From positions 1-7,364 of the forward strand of contig JALZVA010000100.1 of assembly GCA_023301335.1 (NCBI GenBank): 7,364 nucleotides of DNA. Reading direction: 5' to 3'. The position numbers were made by a program, and so were the translations under genes. The stretch's first letter is position 1, and each line of letters begins with the position of its first letter. The notes under the pieces are model-generated. The model was not told the origin of the DNA. It made no database searches and worked only from the letters and a program-made list of their open reading frames with translations. The DNA comes from Akkermansiaceae bacterium. Its GTDB lineage: Bacteria > Verrucomicrobiota > Verrucomicrobiia > Verrucomicrobiales > Akkermansiaceae. Shown here one piece after another: positions 1-6,477 of the stretch.

Positions 1-2522
1 TTATCCTTTAAGGCTCTTACTGCATCTTCACGTGTGGTCTTTAAGCGGGTTTGGATATCATCCGATTTTACCGAGTCACCTAATTCTTTGAGTTCATCGA
101 TCACATCACGCACCTTCTCAATCATCAGATCGCCAGCAAAATAGCCATTCACTTCATTGATCTCTTCAAAGTTGGCAACGCGATTTTTAATCCCTGACAG
201 GATACGCTCAGCTGCTTTTATTAACGTGTTAGAGCGCTTGTTCCGTTTTTCTAATAACTGCTGTTTTCTCGACTCAAAAGCGTTATACACTTCTTCCCGC
301 TTCGCAGTGAGCTCTTCTACATATTCATCGAACTCAGAAAATTTCCCCTCAAGCTCCTCTATCTGCACCATTACTTTGGTGAGGTATCCCTCCGCCTTTT
401 CGGTGGTGTCACAGAGGTCCAGGTAGTTGACAACTGCCTGACTGAGTAGCTTCATCTGTGAACCAAACTGTGCTGTGCCCTCGCTCTTCGCCAGGTCTCT
501 GCGCTTATTCTTCAGCTCGGTTTTTACTCCATTAAGCGTGGAATAAATCGAGGAAATACTATCAATGATTGCCGTGGTCTGTGTGGAGTCCTCGATTTTG
601 AGGTTCGACACAATATCTATGAGCATTTCTAGCTCCTCTCCAGAGGTATCTAGCAGTTCGTCCAGTTCATTAATCTCAGTGACCTTAGTCTTGCTACCAA
701 GTTCCGCTTTTTGCTCATCTACCTTTTTACGGTATGGGTCTAGTGCTTCAGGTAAAAGGAGGAAGGCAACTGTTTTGTTAGATACGGATTCTGTAGCAGA
801 AACGATGCGCTCTTCCAAACCTTCAACAGCTTCCACATCCATGTAGCGTAGCTCTCTCAGCCCGATCACTTCCCCGCGTATATTCCGCATGCCTGCGAGC
901 TGCTTCACAAAGCCCATGATGTCATCAGGTGGGCTATGCTCCGAGTCACGTAAAATGCGCTCTGCCTGTTGTGTAATCTCAGCCAGCCTATCCTTCGATG
1001 CTTGGCGTAGTCGCTTCACCTTATCGAACTCATCGATAGCTGACTGTGCAGCGGTGTTTACAAGCTCAAGCGGCTCTCCAAGGTTTTTTGTCTCTTCACG
1101 CTTGATCCAGAAGCAGCCATCGAGAATGTCCGAAGACTTCTTCATCAAGTCGATATATAGTCCGCCATAGGTGTCATCTTTTCCTAACAAGGTTAGAAGT
1201 TCACGGCAATCTGCCATGACGGTAACGATGTCCGCATTACCAATTTTATACAGGTAGGAAGTATCGTTTTTTTGCTGTGCTGCGATCGCGTCCTCACTCA
1301 GAATCGGCGTTTGCCAAATTTGGATGGTATGGTGTTTTTGTGCAGAGTCCTCTGTTTTAAAATACAATAATTCTCCGTTATCAAAAATCGAGTAGCCATT
1401 ACAGACCACAGGTGTCTCCACGGTCTGTTCTATTAGATTATAAGAAAGGAGAACGTAGTCCCCTGAGGTTCTGTTATAGAAGGCATACAGGGTATCTTCT
1501 CCATTCGCCGAGGATACTCGACGCTCAAAGCGCATGTCTAGTAGGCCATGTTCAAAAATCTTCAGTTCTCCACTGAGCAGGTAGTAGCCATTCGCAAAGA
1601 TAATCCCGTGATCCTCTGGGAGAAGCACACATGAGTTCCCAATGCTATCAATCCGGTTCACCGAGTGATTTTTTTCATTATATACAAAATAACGAAAATT
1701 TTCTTCACGGTAAGGTCGGATCTTCATCATAATCAGAGGCCCTACGGATGCGTAGTAAACTTCTGAGTCATCAAGGTTCTGATCCTTATCCTCAACCTCT
1801 TCACGGTAGATCCCCTGCCCGTCTTCTGTATTATCCTCGATCTTGATGGTGAGGTCTCCCCCGACAGTCTCTACAAAGACCCTGTCCTCAATCGAAATAT
1901 GTGGGTGCTCTCCTCCTCGGTGCATGTCACGGTTACACCGCTTCCAAGAAAACTCATGCTGGTTAGGGTAAACATACTCGTGGTCAAAACGATTCCCTAC
2001 ATACTCAAGCTCCCCGTCATCTTTGATTAGCCACTTAAAGGTCTTGATGTCCGTGTATGATTTCCCAGTCCGCACTGCCATGTAGAGGCTCGGGCCGATC
2101 ATCATCATTTTTACAAAGACAGCTTCCTTATAGTACTTATACATATAAGAAAAATCCTCAAGGAAATCACGTGACGCTAACACTTCTGTCACGTCTAATT
2201 TCTCAAAGGTGTGTTTCTCCGGGTCATACTGGTATGCTCCAAATACGTCCTTAATATCCGTCGTAGCCTTGAGGCCAAACTGGATATTATACCCAAAGAT
2301 GAACTTATTCCCCCCGATGGCTATCAAGTCACGCGGCACGCAGTTGTGCTCAGTAGTGACACGCTCGGTGGAGATAAGGCTCGCTTCCACGGCCCCGAAA
2401 ATGTCCTTTCGCTCTGTGTTCAGAGACTCCAGTCTCTGCCTCAGTTCGATTGCTTGTTTATCTAGGCGGGCTCTGATGATTTCATACGCACCACCTTCTA
2501 GTTGTTGATTTTCTTCTGACAT
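1..2522 (-). CDS. Large DUF3686/coiled-coil protein, N-terminal 840 residues of a putative AAA+ 'DNA repair ATPase' (truncated by window edge)
   Basis: An open frame starts at ATG 2522 and runs without a stop to the window edge, giving 840 codons plus two bases. Residues 1-60 contain a short helical stretch. About 70-450 form a beta-rich region with FGYNIQFGL, DVFGAYQYDP, PYREENFRYFVYNE (near 270) and LPEDHGIIFANGYYL (near 300-315), which I recognise from memory as the DUF3686 family. From about 470 to 840 it is charged, heptad-like coiled coil (for example AIDEFDKVKRLRQ, then EELTAKREEVYNAFESRKQQ). Family members are typically well over 1,500 residues with a C-terminal AAA+ ATPase, so Walker motifs should lie beyond the left edge; none is in the window. 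The 'DNA repair' label is an annotation tradition, not shown here. The start has a Shine-Dalgarno-like GAGGA four bases upstream and follows the yqiJ-yqiK pair on the same strand. I am sure of the gene, fairly sure of the family, and unsure of the function. Confidence 0.85.
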   Translation of the reverse strand, partial: MSEENQQLEGGAYEIIRARLDKQAIELRQRLESLNTERKDIFGAVEASLISTERVTTEHNCVPRDLIAIGGNKFIFGYNIQFGLKATTDIKDVFGAYQYDPEKHTFEKLDVTEVLASRDFLEDFSYMYKYYKEAVFVKMMMIGPSLYMAVRTGKSYTDIKTFKWLIKDDGELEYVGNRFDHEYVYPNQHEFSWKRCNRDMHRGGEHPHISIEDRVFVETVGGDLTIKIEDNTEDGQGIYREEVEDKDQNLDDSEVYYASVGPLIMMKIRPYREENFRYFVYNEKNHSVNRIDSIGNSCVLLPEDHGIIFANGYYLLSGELKIFEHGLLDMRFERRVSSANGEDTLYAFYNRTSGDYVLLSYNLIEQTVETPVVCNGYSIFDNGELLYFKTEDSAQKHHTIQIWQTPILSEDAIAAQQKNDTSYLYKIGNADIVTVMADCRELLTLLGKDDTYGGLYIDLMKKSSDILDGCFWIKREETKNLGEPLELVNTAAQSAIDEFDKVKRLRQASKDRLAEITQQAERILRDSEHSPPDDIMGFVKQLAGMRNIRGEVIGLRELRYMDVEAVEGLEERIVSATESVSNKTVAFLLLPEALDPYRKKVDEQKAELGSKTKVTEINELDELLDTSGEELEMLIDIVSNLKIEDSTQTTAIIDSISSIYSTLNGVKTELKNKRRDLAKSEGTAQFGSQMKLLSQAVVNYLDLCDTTEKAEGYLTKVMVQIEELEGKFSEFDEYVEELTAKREEVYNAFESRKQQLLEKRNKRSNTLIKAAERILSGIKNRVANFEEINEVNGYFAGDLMIEKVRDVIDELKELGDSVKSDDIQTRLKTTREDAVRALKD

Positions 2523-2672
2523 TTATTCCTCATAGATCAACCTTGAGGCACACCGTTTACAGATCATAGATATGAACTGCACGTTCTCTTTACCTCCTAA
2601 GAGGCTGTGAGCGATCCCGTTTTTTTCTTTAAAAAAAATCTGGAATGCTACGTCTGGTGTGCAAACAAAGTT
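2523..2672 (-). other. 49-codon open stretch with CxxC, possible zinc-ribbon remnant or 19-residue leader peptide
   Basis: Between a TGA at 2675-2673 and a TAA at 2525-2523 there is a protein-like frame on the minus strand. It includes FVCTPDVAFQIFFKEKNG, then SLLGGKENVQFI, then MICKRCASRLIYEE. The only usual start is GTG at 2582, giving 19 residues; AGGAGG at 2598-2593 lies ten bases upstream, a slightly long spacing. The upstream 30 codons read like the middle of a folded protein rather than random sequence, and the ICKRC knuckle suggests the C-terminal half of a small zinc-binding protein. The TAA is followed immediately by the ATPase ATG. Possible readings are a decayed zinc-ribbon gene that lost its 5' part, a genuine 19-residue coupled leader peptide (the AGGAGG then being functional), or chance. 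Nothing homologous is recognised with confidence. Confidence 0.35.
2527..2531 (-). promoter_or_regulatory. Ribosome binding site for the DUF3686 ATPase
   Basis: On the minus strand GAGGA lies four bases before the ATG at 2522. It fixes that start and places it directly after the TAA (2525-2523) of the small upstream open stretch, so the two could be translationally coupled. Confidence 0.6.
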
Positions 2673-2718
2673 TCAATTTATTTACGCAATGGTTTCCCTC
2701 TACTTTTTCTACTGTGCT

Positions 2719-2752
2719 CTTGAGCTACCGAGGGAATTCTCTGTAGCTCAAG
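2719..2752 (-). terminator. Strong hairpin after yqiK, with no U-tract (attenuator, processing or 3'-end stabilising element rather than a classical terminator)
   Basis: CTTGAGCTAC at 2719-2728 and GTAGCTCAAG at 2743-2752 are perfect 10-base inverted repeats. Inside them, after one mismatch, GAG (2730-2732) pairs with CTC (2739-2741), leaving a six-base loop. The structure begins 17 bases past the yqiK stop codon. No run of T follows on either strand, so intrinsic termination is not well supported. Its place between yqiK and the ATPase gene fits a structure that lowers or times read-through, or protects the upstream mRNA end. It could also be a protein-binding palindrome in DNA. Confidence 0.5.
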
Positions 2753-2769
2753 TTACAGTTCAACTTATG

Positions 2770-4851
2770 TTAGAGAAAGTCTTTGGCAAACTTATCACTG
2801 AATCCGAAACGCTCCGCTGCTCCGAGGAGGTTATTAAGCTGGCCTCTAGTCTCACCATCTGCCTTCGGAATCATCTTCCCTAACAGAGCTGATACAGTGA
2901 GGTTCTTAACATCATCGGAACTGATTGCGAACTGATCAACCCACTCGCGCATCTTCCCTTTGAAGTAGTCTGGATCTCCATTGAAGAAGGTTTCCTTCAC
3001 GTCCGTCAGGACCTTGGAATTTCCGATCATTCTATCTGCAGCCTTACCTTTGGTAATTGCATTCGTGATGCGATCGAAGAACTCAGTCTCTCCGCCAACG
3101 ATGTCGATATTAGCTTGCTTAAGCGCTTCACCAATAACCACTGCTTGTTGTTCGGCAACTTGACGCTGCACATCGATACCAGCAAGTTCCACCTCTTTCT
3201 CCTTCTCAAGAGTGAGTTTGAACTCTTCGTGGCCTTGACCAGCTTCTTCGAAGAGTTTCATCGCAGCAGCTTTCTGCTCGATTCCCTTTGCTTCTGCCTC
3301 GAACTTGAGTGCATTGACTTCCGCCTCTGCAGCTCCCTGGCTCTTGGTGGCTTCTGCGTCAGCAAGTTTCACTTCCACATCTCCGAGTCCTTCAGCAGCC
3401 GTTTCTTTAGCTACAGCTACCGCCATAAGCTTCTTCGCTTCTGCTTCTTTCTCAGATGCAATGAGTGTTGCTTCCGCAAGGATGATTCTCTCTTCTGCTT
3501 TTTTCTCGCTCGCGATCTTACTCGCTTCCGCAGACTTCTGCACATTGAATGCATCCTCTTCAGCCTTCAGCTGAGCTGCTTCTTTCTGAGCTTCTGCCTC
3601 TTTGACCTGACGGATGAGCTGCTCTGCTGCGTCAGCTTCCGCAGTTGTCACGGTCACCTGCTTATGTCTCTCGGCACCAGCGAAGGCTTCGGTGTCTTTG
3701 ATTTTCTCTTGTTCGATCACTACTGTTTTTTCTAGAGCTACACGATCCTTGATAACTTCTTGGATGTTCTTCTTCTCTATTTCAACAGCTTTTTCTTTCT
3801 CGATAGATTTCAGGGCAGTGACACGCTCACGCTCGATCTGTTCGAGTTCGCGATCACGTTCCACACGCTCTTGCTCGATCCCGTCTGTCTTCTCCTTGTT
3901 TCTAAGGGCGACGATCACCTGGCGTTGCTTATTCTCTTCCGCTACTAGGATTTCTTCCTCTGCGGATATTCTTGCACGTTCAGATTTTTGATTTTCTTCT
4001 TCACGGACTTTATCGGTTTCAGCTTGCTCACGCAGCTGCACAATTTTCACTTCACGCTGCTGCTTTGCTTCTGTTTCAGAAAGCTGACGCTCGAGTTCCA
4101 AGATTGCTTCACGTGCTTCCACGTCTTGCTGCTTGATCACTTTTTCCTTATCACGCTGAATATTGTTAGAAAGTTTTGCCTGATCTGCTGTAAGGTCTAT
4201 AATTTTCTTAATACCTTCCGCATCAAGGATATTATCTGGATCTAACATATCTAGAGGTGTCTGCTCTAAGAAATCAATCGCCGCATCATCTAGCACGAAT
4301 CCGTTTAGATCGGTACCGATAACTTTCAGGATTTCATCACGAAATTGGTCACGCTTTTCATACAATTCAATGAAGTCAAACTGCTTACCCACGGTCTTCA
4401 ATGCTTCTGAGAATTTGGCATCAAATAATTGGCGGATTTCATGCTCCGAGGAAGCGCGCTCACAACCGATCGCTCCAGCTACCTGAAGGACATCTGGATC
4501 TTCATTATTCACTCTAACGAAGAAGGCTACCTTGATGTCTGCACGCATGTTATCCTTACAGATCAGACCATTTTTTCCAGTTCTGTCGATCTCCACACGT
4601 TTGAGGGAGATGTCCATGAGGTCGGAACGGTGAAGGATTGGAATTACCGGTCCACCATTAAAGTAAACTTTAGTTCCACCCACACCGGTTCTGATAAGTG
4701 CGGTTCCTTTTTCTATCTTACGGTAGAAGGTGAGTGCCACAAAAACGGCTAAGCCCACAATGATGATTAAAAGTATGGCTATCCCTACCCCCATCTTCAC
4801 TGGAGTTGATATTGCCAATGTGGCTATCATTAGTTGTTCTATATTATTCAT
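2770..4851 (-). CDS. yqiK: Flotillin / SPFH-domain membrane scaffold protein, YqiK family
   Basis: This 693-residue protein has a short N-terminus, one strong membrane span at about 18-42, and an SPFH (band 7) domain at about 45-218. The latter contains RTGVGGTKVYF, VPILHR-like and DNMRADIKVAFFVRV segments that match my recollection of E. coli YqiK in the same order, and ends in NILDAEGIKKI. A very long charged coiled coil follows (about 220-565), becoming rich in EAEA/KAEE repeats after 430, as in flotillins. The segment IDIVGG at 582-587 is the typical flotillin C-terminal signature. A further helical tail of about 100 residues (596-693) makes it clearly longer than E. coli YqiK, about 550 residues. 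Flotillins oligomerise on the inner membrane and organise membrane domains. The start ATG overlaps the yqiJ stop by 8 bases, so coupled translation is likely; no separate Shine-Dalgarno sequence is evident. Confidence 0.95.
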   Translation of the reverse strand: MNNIEQLMIATLAISTPVKMGVGIAILLIIIVGLAVFVALTFYRKIEKGTALIRTGVGGTKVYFNGGPVIPILHRSDLMDISLKRVEIDRTGKNGLICKDNMRADIKVAFFVRVNNEDPDVLQVAGAIGCERASSEHEIRQLFDAKFSEALKTVGKQFDFIELYEKRDQFRDEILKVIGTDLNGFVLDDAAIDFLEQTPLDMLDPDNILDAEGIKKIIDLTADQAKLSNNIQRDKEKVIKQQDVEAREAILELERQLSETEAKQQREVKIVQLREQAETDKVREEENQKSERARISAEEEILVAEENKQRQVIVALRNKEKTDGIEQERVERDRELEQIERERVTALKSIEKEKAVEIEKKNIQEVIKDRVALEKTVVIEQEKIKDTEAFAGAERHKQVTVTTAEADAAEQLIRQVKEAEAQKEAAQLKAEEDAFNVQKSAEASKIASEKKAEERIILAEATLIASEKEAEAKKLMAVAVAKETAAEGLGDVEVKLADAEATKSQGAAEAEVNALKFEAEAKGIEQKAAAMKLFEEAGQGHEEFKLTLEKEKEVELAGIDVQRQVAEQQAVVIGEALKQANIDIVGGETEFFDRITNAITKGKAADRMIGNSKVLTDVKETFFNGDPDYFKGKMREWVDQFAISSDDVKNLTVSALLGKMIPKADGETRGQLNNLLGAAERFGFSDKFAKDFL

Positions 4852-5575
4852 TTTGCTGTTCTATTTTTGTTTCTACGTTTGTTTTATTTAATTCTTCTGA
4901 GAATTTAAAGTTGGGATCAAAGGAGCTTGATTCCAGATTAGTGGCTAACTCCTCTGCTGGCCTTACGAGGAAATATTTCCCCTCTGGCCCTTCTTCTGTC
5001 ACTAGCACTTTATCTCCTTTTTTTAAGGGGGTATAATGATCAGGGAGTCTACAGTTGAGTAGTGCTGGGGCATTATTTTCGTGTGGCACTTCTACCTGCC
5101 CGAATTTGCTATCTAGTGTGAGGCTCTTGACTTCCCCAATGCGTCCTATGATAGCAATTTTATCTTCATCATTTTGATTCATCAAGTTGAAGAGTGGCTT
5201 CAGGGGTTTGGTGACATAGCGTGTAATTACTGCTGCCAGCACCAAGCTTGCAACAATGAAGCCTACACCTATCCATGGTGTCCCATTTGGGTTTAAGAAG
5301 GTATTGAGCGCTACATTTGCGACGAGTCCTAAACCTGAGATAAAGGTGAGGATCAGCATGATGGGAACATCTGTAGCATTGACAAAATTCAGTAAACTTT
5401 TCAGTCCACCACTCAATCCTCCTATATCGCCATCGATATCTAAATCTCCGTCTAGTCCAAGATCGACATCAAACAAACCGATAATGCTAAGAACCCAATA
5501 CACGCACAAAAACCCAAAGGGGATTGTAAATGGTAGGTTATACACATTCATTAATTGCTGTATGATATCTGACAC
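4844..5575 (-). CDS. yqiJ: YqiJ-family inner-membrane protein with C-terminal OB-fold (NfeD-like partner of flotillin)
   Basis: This 243-residue protein has predicted spans at about 14-35, 69-93 and 99-120, then a soluble OB-fold at about 140-206 (IGRIGEV, FGQVEV, LKKGDKVLV, KYFLV). These resemble the end of E. coli YqiJ, where KGDKVLI is also found. Between spans 1 and 2 lies an aspartate-rich loop, DVDLGLDGDLDIDGD (36-50), which could bind divalent cations; that is inference. The last 35 residues are polar and probably disordered. The family pairs with SPFH proteins and the gene order yqiJ-yqiK is the same as in E. coli, which supports both calls. The start chosen is GTG at 5575. ATG at 5551 (residue 9) is an alternative, and neither has a clear ribosome binding site. 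It is the first gene of the minus-strand group. Confidence 0.88.
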   Translation of the reverse strand: MSDIIQQLMNVYNLPFTIPFGFLCVYWVLSIIGLFDVDLGLDGDLDIDGDIGGLSGGLKSLLNFVNATDVPIMLILTFISGLGLVANVALNTFLNPNGTPWIGVGFIVASLVLAAVITRYVTKPLKPLFNLMNQNDEDKIAIIGRIGEVKSLTLDSKFGQVEVPHENNAPALLNCRLPDHYTPLKKGDKVLVTEEGPEGKYFLVRPAEELATNLESSSFDPNFKFSEELNKTNVETKIEQQNE

Positions 5576-5730
5576 GACTTGATATCACACTAAAAAGTCA
5601 CGCTCTACTATTACAAATATTTATTTTTTTTATCATCCTTGAGGTGCTCTTTTCACCCTATGATGTCATTTTTTTTAGAACGTGGATTATTCTTGAACTA
5701 TAGCCCTTATTTTTGAGATGCTGAAGGACT
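5576..5730. promoter_or_regulatory. Divergent intergenic region holding the promoters of the yqiJ group and of the 5731 gene
   Basis: These 155 AT-rich bases separate two divergent starts, so both promoters are expected here. On the plus strand the best -10-like words are TATGAT (5659-5664) and TATAGC (5699-5704), but neither has a good -35 at 17 bases. On the minus strand T-rich sequence around 5610-5635 offers only weak candidates. Near-palindromes ATGATGTCAT (5660-5669) and TGATATCA (5580-5587) are possible operator half-sites. No promoter can be fixed from sequence alone. Confidence 0.4.
5723..5728 (+). promoter_or_regulatory. Ribosome binding site for the 5731 gene
   Basis: GAAGGA ends two bases before the ATG at 5731, a short but usable spacing. 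An ATG at 5718 is in another frame and does not yield a long product, so 5731 is the preferred start. Confidence 0.5.
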
Positions 5731-6405
5731 ATGAAATATCTAGGAGTTTTCAGTATAGTGAGCGTGCTCTGCACCTTTGCTATCATCGCTTATATGTTTG
5801 GTCTATTCGCTGAGAAAGCAGGAGACACTGTGGCTAATGTTATGCCTAGGAAAGCTGGACAAGCGGATGACGGAAGCTTTGTCCTCCCTAAGCCTCACGG
5901 ACTAGAGCTACAGATGATTGATGTGAAAACTGCCATCGCATCCCACAAGCTCAGTAAAGGAGACATCCCCAAGCCTAAATCAGGAGACAGCTCTGCGAAC
6001 GATATGATCCGTCAATTTTTCATTAGCTTCCCTATGATGCAGGAAAAAAAGTTTTACATCGCTGGATCTATTTACGCGAAACAAACTCCCGACGAAGTTA
6101 AAGGAGGTGAAAAAACGCTCTCCTCTGGCGAAAACTCTTGGGCTTATGTGTATGGACCCAAGCGTATTGACCAATATGCACCTGTCCCGCTTCTGATTGA
6201 GCCGACCCGCCCGGGAGAAAGCCATTATCGTCAAGAAGACTACGGTGAAGGGAGAGGTGTCATGACAGTCTTCACTGATGGTTCCTTTAAAGTCTTTCAG
6301 ATCAATTCTGAGGGACAGGTTGTATCAAACGGGAAAAACATCCTCTCTAGTGAATTTCATGCTTGGCGGGGGGATACTCCTATTGTTCTCCCTCCTGCGA
6401 ACTAA
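5731..6405 (+). CDS. Single-span membrane-anchored or exported protein of unknown function
   Basis: I do not recognise this 224-residue protein. Residues 1-3 (MKY) are followed by a hydrophobic segment at about 4-26, either an uncleaved membrane anchor or a signal peptide; Cys14 lies inside it but no lipobox is seen. The rest is soluble and would sit outside the inner membrane. The C-terminal part contains a beta-like patch with VMTVFTDGSFKVFQINSEG (177-195). This is reminiscent of the 'ADGSV' strand seen near the end of pseudopilin-like proteins of Planctomycetes and Verrucomicrobia, but the N-terminal GFTLIE prepilin motif is missing, so that relation is only a hint. It is convincing as a gene because it has a ribosome binding site, even amino-acid use and no competing frame. 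It lies 57 or 72 bases upstream of hisS (depending on the start chosen there) with no terminator between, so the two may be co-transcribed. Confidence 0.8.
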   Translation: MKYLGVFSIVSVLCTFAIIAYMFGLFAEKAGDTVANVMPRKAGQADDGSFVLPKPHGLELQMIDVKTAIASHKLSKGDIPKPKSGDSSANDMIRQFFISFPMMQEKKFYIAGSIYAKQTPDEVKGGEKTLSSGENSWAYVYGPKRIDQYAPVPLLIEPTRPGESHYRQEDYGEGRGVMTVFTDGSFKVFQINSEGQVVSNGKNILSSEFHAWRGDTPIVLPPAN

Positions 6406-6477
6406 GCCCTATTCCCCCTCTATCTGCATAGTTTTCCACTTGCATCTACCCCTGTCTTGTCCATGCTTCGCCGCATC

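Noticed and set aside
157..1170. Three plus-strand frames of about 90 codons
   Set aside because: They are Ser-rich antisense shadows of the DUF3686 protein's coiled coil.
2209..2508. Overlapping plus-strand frames near the ATPase N-terminus
   Set aside because: The minus-strand frame here is continuous and shows family motifs; the plus frames show none.
2619..2625. A AAA AAC slippery heptamer in frame within the small open stretch (minus strand)
   Set aside because: No upstream start leads into it and no downstream pseudoknot is visible. It is most likely Lys/Asn codons in an A-rich run.
2719..2752. Hairpin as a classical Rho-independent terminator
   Set aside because: No T-run follows on either strand. 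It is kept as a structured element of uncertain role.
3115..3735. A 206-codon open frame on the plus strand, antisense to yqiK
   Set aside because: It is Phe/Leu/Ser/Cys-rich, the mirror of the Glu/Lys-rich coiled-coil codons of yqiK, and has no ribosome binding site or recognisable domain.
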